DNA from: Taxillus chinensis
Taxonomy: Eukaryota > Streptophyta > Magnoliopsida > Santalales > Loranthaceae
NCBI GenBank assembly: GCA_023512835.1
Contig: CM042088.1
Location: 54,433,579 to 54,497,578 of the forward strand
Direction: 5' to 3'
DNA length: 64,000 nt
The notes beneath the pieces were generated by a model. That model was not told where the DNA came from. It was given only the letters and a program-made list of their open reading frames with translations, and searched no databases. The position numbers were made by a program, and so were the translations under genes. Shown one piece after another: positions 20,418 through 33,790 of the stretch (positions are counted from its first letter, which is position 1; each line of letters starts with the position of its first letter).

Positions 20418-21365
20418 ATGATGGGTCCAAGAACAAGAGGTGTGCTCGCTTTGATCTGTATTGCGGTGGCCACCGCGAACGGTCAGTCCCCGCCTACTTC
20501 GCAGTCTCCGACCACGCCGTCAAGTGCTCCGCCTGCTCCCCCAGCGACTACGACACCGCCGGCAAACAACCAGGCACCGCCAGCTCCCCCAACGAGTACG
20601 ACACCACCGGCAAACAACCAGGCACCGCCAGCTCCCCCGACGACTACGACACCGCCGGCAAACAACCAGGCACCGCCAGCTCCCCCAACAACCCAGGCGC
20701 CGCCTACCCCAACTACTCCGTCTCCAGCCCCGCCCACCCCTAATACCCAGGCGCCACCAACTCCGACTACTCAGGCGCCTCCAACCCCGGTTCAAGCGCC
20801 GCCCACTCCCAGTCCAGCACCTCCAGCCCCCCCGACCCCGGTCCAGTCTCCGCCAGCGTCACCCTCGCCCACCGCCACACCTCCTCCGGTCACCTCATCT
20901 CCACCACCTGTGAAGACCCCCCCAGCGAGTCCTCCTCCATCATCGCCTCCCCCGTCAACTCCACCTCCGGCGCCACTCGCCACTCCGCCATCGGTAGTCC
21001 CCGCTCCTTCACCGGCGAAAACCACTCCATCCCCGTCTCCGTCGAGGAGCCCACCGGCACCTCCTACGGCAACACCAGCACTGTCGCCGAGCCTCAATGC
21101 CCTCACACCAGCTCCCACATCAACTCCCGATAGTGTAAGCGTCTACTTTATTTTAGTTACTATGTTATTATTTGTATATACGTAAAATGTTTTATCGTCT
21201 AATAATATATTCACTATGTTATATGTATATGCTTAATGCTTCCCAATAATATGGTTCTTTGTTTAATCAAATTTGCAGAGCGGAGTAGAAAAGAATTGGT
21301 CAATGCAGATGGTGGCCGCCGGAAGCATTTTCTTGGGTTGGTCACTCGTTTCCATGTTGTTCTGA
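20418..21365 (+). CDS. Classical arabinogalactan protein, GPI-anchored
   Basis: The predicted 267-residue protein is encoded by two exons, 20418-21134 and 21279-21365, with a GT-AG intron whose junction falls between serine codons. Residues 1-22 form a signal peptide ending near ATANG. The middle is almost entirely Pro, Ala, Thr and Ser, including three units of a 17-residue repeat with PPANNQAPPAPP. Such Ala-Pro and Thr-Pro dipeptides become hydroxyprolines carrying arabinogalactan chains. Exon 2 supplies SSGVEKNW and a hydrophobic tail typical of a GPI signal. The product should sit on the outer plasma membrane or in the wall. Without the intron the frame ends in an unrelated tail. I cannot assign an orthologue. 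Confidence 0.87.
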
Positions 21366-22480
21366 CAAGCTCCGATATAATTCCATCTATTTTCCTTTTT
21401 TTTTTAAATCTTACAGAATTCTGCATGCGGATATCTACATTTCTTTTCGAATTTACATGAGTGGATGTTGTGTAACCCACTCCATTTATTATGCGACGCA
21501 TACATGTACCCGAGCTATATGATTAATGACAGTGTTGAATTCTTTTTCCCGCGTGTCTACTTTATTTTATTTTTTATCTTAAACTCATTGTTACCATTCA
21601 AAGAAATAGGTATACATTAAATTAGTCACCGTGTTTACATTTTTTTTGAAAAATCAAAAATTTAACAATATCTCAAATACCCGTAATAGAGCCCACGAAC
21701 CCTACAGTGAAGGAAATAAATATTATAATTTTTATATTAGTCTTATTTGATGTTCTTACGTTTTCTTATTCTTTTAATTCATGATTGAGTTTTTATATTA
21801 CTAAGGTATATATTATGGATCGTAAACCCTAACAAATTTGTGATTATTGGAGAGTTGAAGTTGAAAAAACAAATTATTCACAATTTCCTACTTTTTTTAA
21901 TTGAAAACTCGAAAATATTTTATATTTTTATGGTTTTATTTCAGTATTTAATATTTATTAGCAGATAAATTTATGATATTTTCAAAAAAATCAATTATTT
22001 AAATAATTAGTTGTATTAATTTTTAGGGTTGTGAGGATATGATATGGTTCATGACAAATTTTCATTTTTAATTTTCAGTATAATAAAAAAAAAAATTTGT
22101 AAAAGTGAGTAAATTTATTTTTATAGACATTTGATCATTTAGAGCACTAGTAGTGGAGTAGCTAAAGATTTTAACAAATTTATCTATATGGAATCATATT
22201 AGAGATAAATTGTACTCGAGATCTGTATTCTAACTACAAAATTTGTTAACATTGCAAACTTTGAGGTATTGCCTAGCTAAATTTGATTAAATTTAATCAA
22301 TTTTGGTCAGTTAGTACTTCGAAGTTTGGACATAATAAAATTAAGTAAAAAATAATAATATATTGCTAAAATTGTACAAAAAATAATAAATTTATTTGTA
22401 TTCATAAAATAAATACATAGGAAATCATGTATATGTTTTAGACACGTGTTATCTAAATTGGTTTCTCATTATACTCCTAA
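21366..22480. other. AT-rich sequence after the AGP gene
   Basis: Probably the AGP 3' untranslated region followed by spacer. No further gene or bounded repeat is recognised. Confidence 0.45.
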
Positions 22481-23348
22481 ATTCTAAGGACGTCGGAACC
22501 AGAAACATGACTTCCTATTGCCCGTACTCGAAAGATCAAGGGGTTAGTGACAAGTACTAATAGAGACTATACCACGAGTATTGTCTCAATTATGCAAATT
22601 TGTACAGTAATATATCAAGGATAATTCTGTACTTTTTTAAACATCATCATGCATATACTATGTCAAACAGTGATACATACATCACATCATAGTTAATGTG
22701 CAAATACAATTGTCCACAGACTCATGTCTGAGATACAACACATAATCAATACATAATATAGTATTGTATCATATATCAAAGTAGTGGGCACGTCCTCCTA
22801 GAAGAAAGTCCTCTACTAGTCTCGGGTCGCACTTTAAAGGGTAAACAACAAAGTAGAGGTGAACTACAAGCCTAGTATATGACTCCATAACTTCACATCA
22901 CCCTATTATACAAAATAGATAAGTTTATACTATGTGTTTTGTGTACTTGTGTTGTGTAGTGTGCACAATCATCAGAACTCAATCTACATACAATATTAAA
23001 ATCTATCCTATCCATAATAGGAGTCAGCTTGTCCATAATCCCCATTAAGATCCTCAGCTCAGGGCACTCAGCCCCAGCACCATGAGCTCAATAGCTCAAC
23101 CTAGGCCTCAACCTATCTGACAATAGCCTAATAGCTGCCTCGCTTAACAGGGTACCATATTAGGCCGTATCCTACTACACCCAACTCAAGGGTCACACCC
23201 ACTTAAGGGTACCTTAGTTTAGAGGGCCATAGCCACCTGTCAATACAAACTTAACTACTAAATATATAAGTTCAACCATTAAATACTAGCAAACAGCCAC
23301 CCTTTAGGCCCCTGAAAACCGTATTCCCATCATCTAATATACTATGCT
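22481..23348 (-). repeat. Diverged LTR fragment, first of two neighbouring copies
   Basis: It aligns with 23370-23960 through many landmarks, for example GTAGTGGGCACGTCCTC, GTGTAGTGTGCACAATCATCAG and GGGCACTCAGCCC. The spacing to the second copy is about 870 bases. Divergence is higher than for the Athila LTRs, so this is an older copy. Confidence 0.65.
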
Positions 23349-24142
23349 TGTCACGTCCCCAAATTCCAGGGAACTCGGAACTAGGAGCATGACTTCCCCT
23401 TGCCCGCACCCGAAAGGTCAAGGGGTTGGTGACTAGCACCAATGGAGACTACACCGCGGGTGCTATCTCAAATATGCAACCCTGTACAGTCATACATCAA
23501 GGGTAATCCTGTACTTTTCCATATATCATCATACATATAATAAGTCAAACAGTCATACAGACATCACATCACAAACAGTATGCAAATACAACTGTCCACG
23601 CACCCATCTCCAGGATATAACACATAATACAATACAATATACAGTAATCATACATCAGAGTAGTGGGCACGTCCTCATGGAAGGAAGTCCTCCACTAGTC
23701 TCGGGTCACACCTGAAAAGGGAAAATAACAAGTAGTAGTGAGTGACAAGCTCAGTAGGTGACCTCAATACTCCACATCATGCAAACATACAAGTCTATAC
23801 TACATGCTCTGTGTACTCGTGCACTGTGTAGTGTGCACAATCATCAGGACTCAGCCTATAAACAAACATCAGGACCCAGCCTGCCCTAGGACAACTTGTC
23901 CACGATCCTCAACAGGATCCCAGCTTAGGGCACTTAGCCCTACCACGGCGCTATATGCCTGGACACAGTGTCACACAGGCATGCCATCGACGCATATGCC
24001 TGCCACGGCCACAACGCAATATGCCCAGCATCAGTGCCACATAGGCCTGCCATCAGCGTATATGCCTGCCCCGTCAACCACATAGCATCATCTGTGCTCC
24101 ACGGTGAGAACCCAACAAGTCATGGAACCTAAGTCCCAAATC

Positions 24143-24598
24143 CGCAACCCAACATACCAACACCAATATGGTCTTAAGGTGTACAACACTCCCTTTAGAA
24201 CTGTAGCCAGTCTTCACATGTCGATTTTCATTCCTTGACTAAGGAAGGAGATACCCATAGCAGCTATTTTCTTGCAATAAAAAGTCCTAGCATTGGGTCT
24301 CCATATCATAACTAGATAATCTGATTTTTGAGGATTTTTCTGAGATGTTTAATCCTACTTTCCAAAAATTCGCAACCCAACATACCAACACCAATATGGT
24401 CTTAAGGTGTACAACACTCCCTTTAGAACTGTAGCCAGTCTTCACATGTCGATTCTCATTCCTTGACTAAGGAAGGAGATACCCATAGCAGCTATTTTCT
24501 TGCAATAAAAAGTCCTGGCATTGGGTCTCCATATCATAACTAGATAATCTGATTTTTGAGGATTTTTCTGAGATGTTTAATCCTACTTTCCAAAAATT
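24143..24598. repeat. Two-copy tandem duplication, 228-bp unit
   Basis: Units 24143-24370 and 24371-24598 are nearly identical, with only a few base differences (for example GATTTTCATT versus GATTCTCATT). It is a recent local duplication inside the LTR. Confidence 0.9.
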
Positions 24599-24904
24599 CA
24601 CCTCTACGAAAAACTAGATTTTTCTGAGATTTTACACTAAATCTCAATTTTCACATTTTGAAAGAGTGGGAATTTAATTTTCTAGTATTTTTCTTTGAAT
24701 CCAAATGGGGGGTATTTCGTTATTTATATTGTAACTTAAGTATAATACTTTGGGTATGGGTTACAATATAAATAGTCCAGTGTCCAGTTACACCGTTGGA
24801 GCTGCGACTCGTAGCGCGGAATTGCAGCACGCCTCAGAGACTCGTAGCTGGTGCTGCGACTCATAGCTGCGTAGCGCGCCTCGAAGACTTGAAGCGGGTC
24901 TTTG

Positions 24905-25035
24905 ATCTTCGACCTTCGGACTACGAACTTCGACCTACGAACCTTCGAACTACGAACTATGAATCTTCGAACTACGAACCTTCGAATTACGAACTACGAA
25001 CCTTCAAACTACGAACCTTCGACCCAACAACCCCG
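24905..25035. repeat. Degenerate minisatellite of TTCGAACTACGAA type
   Basis: A run of imperfect units built from CTTCGAAC and TACGAACC, roughly 8-16 bases each. It makes several spurious ORFs rich in Asn, Tyr and Glu. It lies inside the 2.7-kb LTR. Confidence 0.8.
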
Positions 25036-25597
25036 GATCTTTGACCCTTAGACCCAGAACTTCGGATCTTCGTCATTCTGACCCAGTAATCCGCCCAGGG
25101 TACTGTTCATCGTCGTTTTTGCCTGTTCTTCATTTGAAATCAACCCAGCAACCCCCAGACGCTCACAAACACGCATTTTATGCAATAGACTACGATATCT
25201 ACCTCAAAATGCGTCCAGAACGCCTCTAAATCTCACAGATAATAACAAAAATACGCACAAAATTATAGATTTCCAGAAATCTAGATCTAAATCCAGATTT
25301 CCATGGTTGACTTCTCAACCATCATGAAATACACAGTTATACACCCCCAAAATCACAGAAACACATCTCTACAATGATCTAAATCAGTTCTTCACCACAG
25401 ATCTTGTGCTAAACCCTTAGATCTAACCCAGAATTGGGTTTCCCCCAAAATCTGGGGTTCACGCTCAATTTCATAAATCATGATAAATTCGTGCAGATCC
25501 AAAACAGAATCAAATAAGGAGTTTAAGGACACCTACTTGGAGTGATTCTTTGAGCTCCACGAACCCAAATCGCCCTAAATCGTCAAGGCACCAAGCT

Positions 25598-25602
<5 letters not shown>

Positions 25603-25663
<61 letters not shown>
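25603..25663. repeat. (CT)n microsatellite within the LTR
   Basis: About 30 CT units. The related LTR fragment at 28440-29033 has a CT run in the same context, so the microsatellite seems to travel with the family. Confidence 0.93.
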
Positions 25664-25667
<4 letters not shown>

Positions 25668-25809
25668 GCACAAACGTAATAGCATAAAGTGAAAGCTTCT
25701 TCTTTTTTCTGCTATTTATATTTCTGCCAGTCATTGACCAATAACTGACCTAGTCAATCACTGACCTAGTTAATCATTGACCTAGTCAATAATTGACCTC
25801 CAAGGTCCC

Positions 25810-27438
25810 TGAAAAGGGCGTTTGTCGCACACACACTCCAAATAAAATTTAAACTAAGTATAGCTAGTGGCTTAACCTAGATCGTTCTATATCGGAGGAC
25901 TTATAAAATTCAATTCAATCTATTTAATTACCTGTTTAATAAAAACTAATAAAAAAGAATAAATATCAACTTGGGGGGGGGGGGGATTTTTGATTGAATG
26001 AAAACTAATTAAAGCAAAGATTTTTAACTAAGAAAATTCAATTAATCAAAGATGTAACCGGTTTAACTTCACACCTGAATGATGTTTATCATTATCCCAA
26101 AAGATAAATTAGATAAATTATGGCCTCATAATTCAAATGCATCAAGACACCATGAATACAATCAAATTATGAATTTATTCCAACTAGAATAATTATAAAT
26201 CAATTCTCGAAAGACTGCCCGTTCCCTACGAAACAAATCTTCCCACTCATATAGAATAATAACACACAATGAATTACTAAATCAACACTCAATCGAGATA
26301 TTAAATTAACAAATCAAAGAGTTGGAGAATTAAATCATAGCACATAGAATATCAAATTAAATATTAAAATATGGATTCAAAACAAGCATCCAAAGTGTTG
26401 CGCTAAACCGATTACAAAATACTTACCCCTCCATGGGTTGAAAAATCACAAATCTGTTTGAAAAAATATTAGAACAACAGAATTAAGAAAAATAGGTTGC
26501 AAACAATTAAATGATCGGTCTTGAACTCGATCTGAAGCTTTAATGCTTGCTGCGCTATCTCTTTAATTTCGTTGGAACACTCCTGCGCTAGAATTGGTGG
26601 AGATGCTGGGATCGAAAACGTTGCATGATGGACGTGCGCTGGGTGAGGCGCGCTGCACACGGGTCGTGCTGATGAGGAGATGATGCTGCGTGAAGGGTTT
26701 ACGTGATGGAAGCTGTGCTGGGTGATGGAGGCGTTGGATGAGATGGTGATGGGCAGAGAGATGGATGCGTGATGGTGGAGGCAGGGCTGCGCGCTTGGAG
26801 AGATGGCTGCGATGGACGAGACGCTGATCGGGAGAAGGCCCATTTATATCACCCGGTTCCCTTTTTTTTTCCAATTTTTCCACGTAGACAATTTATGTTG
26901 CGGCGCTGTGCATGCGTGGTCCAGAGTCTCTTCATTCCTTCTTTGACTTCATGGGCCCATACCTTAATGCTTTCCTTATTTTTCAATTCTCACGTAACAT
27001 CACTAAAACAATGCCTCATGCACCACTTCTTTTCAATTATTCTTTAAGTACATGTAATTGCAAGTCATGCATAAGCATTGGGCCCACTTTATTGCCATTT
27101 AAGTTGCCACACCACCACCTACCTAATACATTGAATGTCTATGGCATTAAAACACTTGTTAACTAATAAAATATAAACATCATATATATATAATTAAAAA
27201 TTAACTCAAATAATACTTAGTAAAATTATCAATTAAGCCCAAAGAAATAATATTAAAATTGGAATAATTAATTTAACATTAAAAACCACCAAAATTAATA
27301 TTAAATCTATAAAAGTAAATAAAATAGTAAATAATTGAAATTGGGAAAAACTATTATAAAAATACATTAATTCAATAAAATATTCAATTAAAGCCCATAA
27401 ATTATATGCAAATTTAATGACAAATTATGCAGTTATCA
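25810..27438 (-). mobile_element. Solo LTR of the Athila family
   Basis: This 1629-bp sequence starts TGAAAAGGGCG and ends GCAGTTATCA. It aligns along its length with the LTRs at 48617-50237 and 58611-60258. The flanks GTCCC (25805-25809) and GTCCG (27439-27443) match at four of five bases, as expected of an old target duplication. No internal region remains, so it arose by LTR-LTR recombination. A 14-base G run near 25974 is private to this copy. Confidence 0.9.
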
Positions 27439-27711
27439 GTCCGGAACTCCAAATTGGGTCAAATTATAGTCAAAACCCTTGAAATGATGAGCACAACACT
27501 ATTCAAATAATATCACACCGACATGACCGCCCAAATGCAAAGTCAACCAATAAACCCCGAAAAGTCAACAATTGGGTCAAACAGGGGCCCGACTCGGAAT
27601 CGGGCTCAGGTAAAGTAAAAATGTTCACATCGACGACTACACTATCGTCCAGATAGTTATATTCCCATAGAATGGCTATCTCTCAAAACTACCCAAATAC
27701 GAGTCTTTACA

Positions 27712-28439
27712 TCCTCCCCACCTTAGGACTTTTCGTCCTCGAAAATAAAACACATGTCTAAAGGACATAGCAAAATTCAAGCTCAATATCTCAACAACAA
27801 AACATAAAACATGATCACTGATCACACATGTGCAATGCAGCCAAAAGGGCTTACAAAATCCAATAATAACAAGCTAAACCGCATCTCAAACAACATATGC
27901 AAAATAAATGCATAAAACATAACTCATACCTCAGGGAAGGTCCTCACAATGCTAAGCAAACAATAATATTTTATACCCCAAAATGTGGGTTTTAAAGCTT
28001 TTGAACCACTAGTCAACTACACAAAAAAAAACTGCCCAATTATTCGTGCCCTGTGCTCGATGCTCGACACTACTAAGCTCGAACAACATACAAACCCTCT
28101 ACTCGAGGCACCCTGCTCAATCTTGATTGATGCTACCTTATGCTCAAAGCTCTCTGCTCGTCACTTAAGCCTTAAGCAGTTCTCCAGACGCAATATGTTG
28201 ATTGTGTTCATCCTAGATTTGTTCCGTAGCCCAATTATACTAGTTAGATCCTCATTTTTAAGCATGCAAACACCCATGAAATGATCCTTTACCTACTCAG
28301 ATGAGTTACTGGCAAGATTTAACACAAACTTTACATTATTCATTAATTTCCTAGAAATCCCCAATTCACTTAGGATTCACAACAATTTTCATGATTTTTC
28401 CTCTGATATGCAGGTTAATCTCGTAGAACATTAAACAAT
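27712..28439 (-). repeat. Polypurine tract and 3' internal fragment of a Ty3/gypsy element
   Basis: TCCTCCCCACCTTAGGAC at the left edge is a typical inverted polypurine tract next to an LTR, followed by non-coding sequence. No pol domain remains. Confidence 0.5.
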
Positions 28440-29033
<594 letters not shown>

Positions 29034-31489
29034 CTAATATTATATATTTAAGTTTGTAAATCAATCAAAACATTTGTGAATATTTTCAAGATCGATTCGA
29101 TAAAAACTAGTTATATTTATTTGTTAAAGAATAGTATTATTCACAAATATTTTCATGAATATAATTATGGTATTCGTGAACTATTAATGAATGTTCATGA
29201 ACACATATTCACAAATGGGCCGTAAAAATTATTAGTAAAAATCAATTACTTCGTATAAATGTAGTTTTTATTAAATGTAAATATCTAATTTTAAAACATA
29301 TTAAACACCAATAATGTTAATTCATTGCATTCTTTGTGAGAACTATATAATTTGAATTTATTAATTGTTTGTTCTTAAATAATTATATTTATAACATTCG
29401 TGAACATTTGTTTGTGAATATTCGTAAAACGTTTGTGAGCTTTACAAATTTATTCATAAGCAGTTCATAAATATTATAATTTAAAACTCGAGTTTGATTC
29501 GGTTCGTTAATTGTTAGGTCCATTGGAAGTCTAGATAGAGGTGAATAGACTCCTTACAAGAAATCTTATATCAAAAAGTGAGATTCAGAAAACAAATCTT
29601 GTAAAATATAAGCGAAAGATAAACAAGACATTTTCTTGGTATTTCAATAATGTGTATTCAATATGAAACTTGATACAGAGATTGTATAGCTGATTTATAA
29701 TCATTGTTTCTTGATCGGCTTATACACAAAGCATTCAACAATCAGAGACGCACAAGTCGTGTTTTTGATCTTCAATTCAAGCTATAACAATGAATAATCT
29801 AATCTCTTGAACAACTCTCAATAATGTTTTCCTACAACATCTCACGCTCTGATTTATTTATGCACAAAAGTCAACCAGCTAAAATAGGAAACATATCAGA
29901 TAAACATAAAAGCAAATATTCTCTAATCTTTTCAAATCTTTCCTTATTTTTGATCTTTAAAGGCAGGGCTTAACAATGACGGTGCAAAGATGATTAAAGA
30001 ATTATAACCTAGTGTTCGGATCTCTTCTTTGAATCTTCTCTTCGAACAACTTCATCGAATGTTTTCTTCGAATGTCCTCAATAACCACATTGTCTCAGAA
30101 AACTAGTGACATCTTTGAATGTCTTCATCAAATCTTGTATTGAACAAATAGTCTCGATGAACTTAGTCAATGAAGTCTTAAAGTCTAGTTGTTTAGTAAA
30201 CTTTGCTTCGAATCTCTTGACATCGAATTTGTTAACTATTAATGACTCTTCCGAAGTAAAATAACATAAAGTTTATCTTTGAGTGAGTTCTTCAAATCTA
30301 TTGTTCGAATCAACTCTCTTGATGTAAAGTCTCGATGGCTTCATGTCAAGTCATTGCATTCTCTTCGATTCTCTTCAATATATTCGAATAAATTGTCTCA
30401 AAGTCTTATAAGTATGGCACCATCTTCAGACAAACAAGCTTTCAAATATATCATTGAATAACTTGTATGGTGATCGTATAATTCGATAAGAATATTGATG
30501 GATCTAATACTTAGCAGATTTAAACATTGTTAGCTCTAAGGATTTTATCTAAGTTATAATTTATCTCAGTCAACTCAAAGATCCAATATTAAAAAATAAT
30601 ATGAAACGCATTGAACATCTGATTACTTGGCCTGGTTCTTGAGGCATATGTAGTTTCATATGGTTTTGTGATATATTTTAATTTTAATCAATCTATTCCA
30701 TAATATTTTTCATACACTTAATTTAATAGTTAAAACATACTTCTATAAAAAAAAAAAGTTTGCCTTAGTAACCATACAAACTCATAAATACTATTTGTAA
30801 CGGTGATTTAATTTCGTTTTTTAGATTTAATAATATAACCTATAATGCGGAAAAGTCTATTTGCAAGTATATGCAAATTGCATAGATAAATTGTACAAAA
30901 ACACTTTTCTTGCCATTGAATTGGTATAAATTTTAAAAAAATAAAAAAAATTAATATCAATCAAACGATAATGAAAATATTCTTGTACGATTTACCTGTG
31001 TAATGTACCTTCTACATGTAACATTACTCTAATAGCATGTTTGGTGCGTGAAAAAGGAAAATAAAGGAATCGAATTTCATTCCTTTTCCGCGTTGATATA
31101 ACAAGTGAAAAGGAAATAGACATTACCTTGGAAATCTTATACCCCAAAATAAGGATAAATTCATTCCTTTCATTGACCAGGTTTACAAAGGTTCCCTTAT
31201 GCAAGGGAACCTATTTTATTTTTTTCCTCAACCTTTTTATTTTTTTTGTTCGAATATTCCTCCACTCACGTTCTTTTCTCCGTCGCCCCACCCCACCCTG
31301 ACGTGCTCTCCCTTCTCTACAGCTAGTCTCCAGCCTCCAGATGCAAACTCTCCCATCTCTGCAACTCTCTCTCCCTCGCTCACCCCACCATGTGCTACAA
31401 AGACACATACCCATGTGAGGTTGGAAGTTAACCCTCGAATAGAGTCGGAATATCTTTTCGGTAGTATAGCCTTAGCATGAGCGTTTTGA
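29034..31489. other. AT-rich spacer with a possible Copia-type LTR edge
   Basis: At 29513 TGTTAGGTCCATTGGAAG opens a stretch resembling plant LTR starts, but no matching end or coding region was found. The rest holds nothing I can support. Confidence 0.35.
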
Positions 31490-31830
31490 GTTATTATTAT
31501 TATTAATATGATTATTTTAATATTATAATATTAATACTATTAATATAATTATTTAAGTATTTTGAGTTATTATTATTATAATAATTAATGCTATTACTAT
31601 TATATTATTATTATTATTACTAATCTTATTACTATTATTACTATTAATATAAAGTTTAAATATTAGTAGTTTTATTATTATTATTATTATAAGTATCTTG
31701 AAATTTGGAGTTTAATATTAATATCATGTTATTATTACTAATATAATTATAATAATTAATGTTATTATTTTTATCACTATTAATATAATTATTAAAGTTA
31801 TTATTATTACTATTATGATTATTAAATTTA
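31490..31830. repeat. ATT/AAT trinucleotide-rich low-complexity tract
   Basis: Interrupted runs of TTA and ATT dominate. It yields Asn-rich spurious ORFs on the minus strand. Confidence 0.8.
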
Positions 31831-32041
31831 AAAATAGAAGAGAATATATATAGAGGTGGAACATAAAGTAAAAACCCTACATGTGTTGTGTGTTTACGCA
31901 GATTCTGGTGAGGAGAAACACTGGATTTGAAGTCATCGTGTTTTACCAATGAATCAGGATACTCTACAATTACTGCATGGTGTAGTGCATTATAACTGTA
32001 TAGTTTTAATATTTCTTATATTAAAACTATGCTGTTTTGAT

Positions 32042-32260
32042 TAGGGATGTCAATTCTGGCCCGCCCCGCCCCGACCCGCTCCGACCCGGGCTATTTTTTT
32101 CCACCCCGCCCCACCCCGATGAGATAACGGGGCGGTCACGGGTATTGGCCCCCCCCCCCCCCCCCCCCCGACAATTTAATAGGTTTTTAACGGTTTTGCC
32201 TTTAAATATCCGCCCCGACCCGCCCCGTTCCGTGACCGTCCCGCCCCGTTGTCATTCCTA
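32042..32260. mobile_element. hAT-type MITE with 8-bp target duplication
   Basis: The 219-bp element starts TAGGGATGTCAA and ends TTGTCATTCCTA, which are inverted repeats that continue into GC-rich CCCCGCCCC clusters. It is flanked on both sides by GTTTTGAT (32034-32041 and 32261-32268). An 8-bp duplication is the hallmark of hAT transposition. It has no coding capacity and would need a transposase from elsewhere. A run of about 21 C lies near its middle. Confidence 0.87.
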
Positions 32261-32368
32261 GTTTTGATATGAACTTTTTAAAAAAAATATCAAAATGATA
32301 CAGTTTTAATACACGGCGCCATGCTAGAGGATATGAACTCTTTACGTAAATGATTCTTGATCTTTGTT

Positions 32369-32371
<3 letters not shown>

Positions 32372-32423
<52 letters not shown>
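32372..32423. repeat. (TA)n microsatellite
   Basis: About 26 AT/TA units without interruption. Confidence 0.95.
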
Positions 32424-32427
<4 letters not shown>

Positions 32428-32560
32428 CTTCTTTTTCCATTCGACTTCCGAAAACCACATAGCAGATCCGTGTGTTTGTATGTGCATCTTTCTTTTTTCT
32501 TTTTAATCATCTTTAACACACTACCTTCCATTAATCCCATTATTATTACTATTATTGAGA

Positions 32561-32680
32561 TCACCAGGCCACGGGCCTGGTGACTTTTGGTGTTTTTGTA
32601 CCGGGCCATCGAATTTTCGCGTGTGCCTGGACTGCCTCCGCTGCCCCCAGGCCAGTGGTGGCCAGCCCAATTGGGCTGGC
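32561..32680. repeat. Two GC-rich palindromes
   Basis: TCACCAGGCC and its complement are separated by three bases at 32561-32583. A perfect 20-bp palindrome with GCCAGCCCAA as its left arm lies at 32661-32680. They sit at the start of an LTR-like remnant. No rho-type terminator role is expected in a plant nucleus. Confidence 0.7.
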
Positions 32681-32759
32681 AACCTGCTGGGCCGGCCCTT
32701 TTGGGATGGCCAGTTCCTCTTATTATTTGAAATTTATTTTTTATTTTGATGACTTGAAT

Positions 32760-33790
32760 AATAGACCTATTTTTTTTAACTCTGGGATATTATTATTTGT
32801 AGCTTAATATTAATAATTTAATATTTTTTAAAAAATGATTGATAGTTTAATATTATTAATTTGACATTAAGAATTATATTTGTGGATTAATATTATTTGT
32901 CTGTTGAATATATATAAATATATACATTTATATATAAATCGTGGTATGTTAATGCTAGATTGGTGATTTAAACGTTTGTAAGGCTGTTGTACTGAGTCTT
33001 ATTGGAAATTATGTTTATTAATTATGTGTGGTTTTTGTGATAAAATTAGTTGGGTTAACCGTAGGTCTCACATAGGGCTAACAAGAGGTCACGGGTCCCT
33101 TAAGTGACTGGTTAATCCAGGTGCCATATGTGGCGGGTTATCATTAGGGATGCCGTGAGTCCTACATATGGCTATCTAGTAGTGATTGGAATTCTTGGTG
33201 TGGGTAACGGGAATTCCCTGGTTGGTTAGATTACCGGTGCAAACCATTAATGACTGAAATGTGATGTGATATTTTACTTTGAGATTTAATGTAATATAAT
33301 TGTGATAGAATATGACATTACACGGGCACAGGCATACGCTGTTCATGTAGATTCAAGATCTCATGTTATTGGACAATGGTGTTGGAGATCACCTACTTGA
33401 CATTCGTATTCAACTTACTTTTTTTGTATTTCTTACAGGTTATAGGAAGTAGATGGTGGAGCCATAGCAAAGCAAGTCGGGACATTCTTGGTGTACGATT
33501 TATTCTATAGATTTTGGTTATTACTATTATATTATTTTATTATTTTATTTCTCAAACTTGGGTTCCTGGCAGTTATATGAACCTTATTGGTGGAACTTAT
33601 ATGTGAATTATTTTGTGTGCTGGATATTTATGGGAATTAAATGTATTGTCATACTTTTTAAATAAATCTTGAATTAAATTCATTGGAAAATACAATTCTA
33701 CCTCCTGTTGTAGTAATGTACACGATTGGATCAGACACCAACCTTTCAACCCCTGGAGTATGGGCGTAGGAAAGTCACATTCTTGGTTCT
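32760..33790 (+). repeat. LTR remnant related to 14140-15273
   Basis: Many landmarks are shared in order, such as GTTGGGTTAACC, ACATAGGGCTA, CCATATGTGGCGGGTTATC and TTGGTTAGATTACCGG. The right end is decayed and does not keep the GGGGCGTGACA terminus. Confidence 0.6.

Larger units (their letters stand above)
23349..27711 (-). repeat. Ty3/gypsy LTR of about 2.7 kb, split by a solo LTR
   Basis: It begins TGTCACGTCCCC and ends TCTTTACA, directly followed by a pyrimidine run that is the minus-strand polypurine tract of an internal region. Removing the inserted Athila-family LTR (25810-27438) and one 5-base duplication leaves about 2.7 kb. It contains a 228-bp tandem duplication, a minisatellite and a CT run. 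The partner LTR was not found in the window. Confidence 0.6.

Noticed and set aside
20461..21118. Arg-rich and Gly-rich ORFs overlapping the AGP gene
   Set aside because: They are frame shadows of the Pro-rich repeat. Only the frame with signal peptide and GPI tail makes sense.
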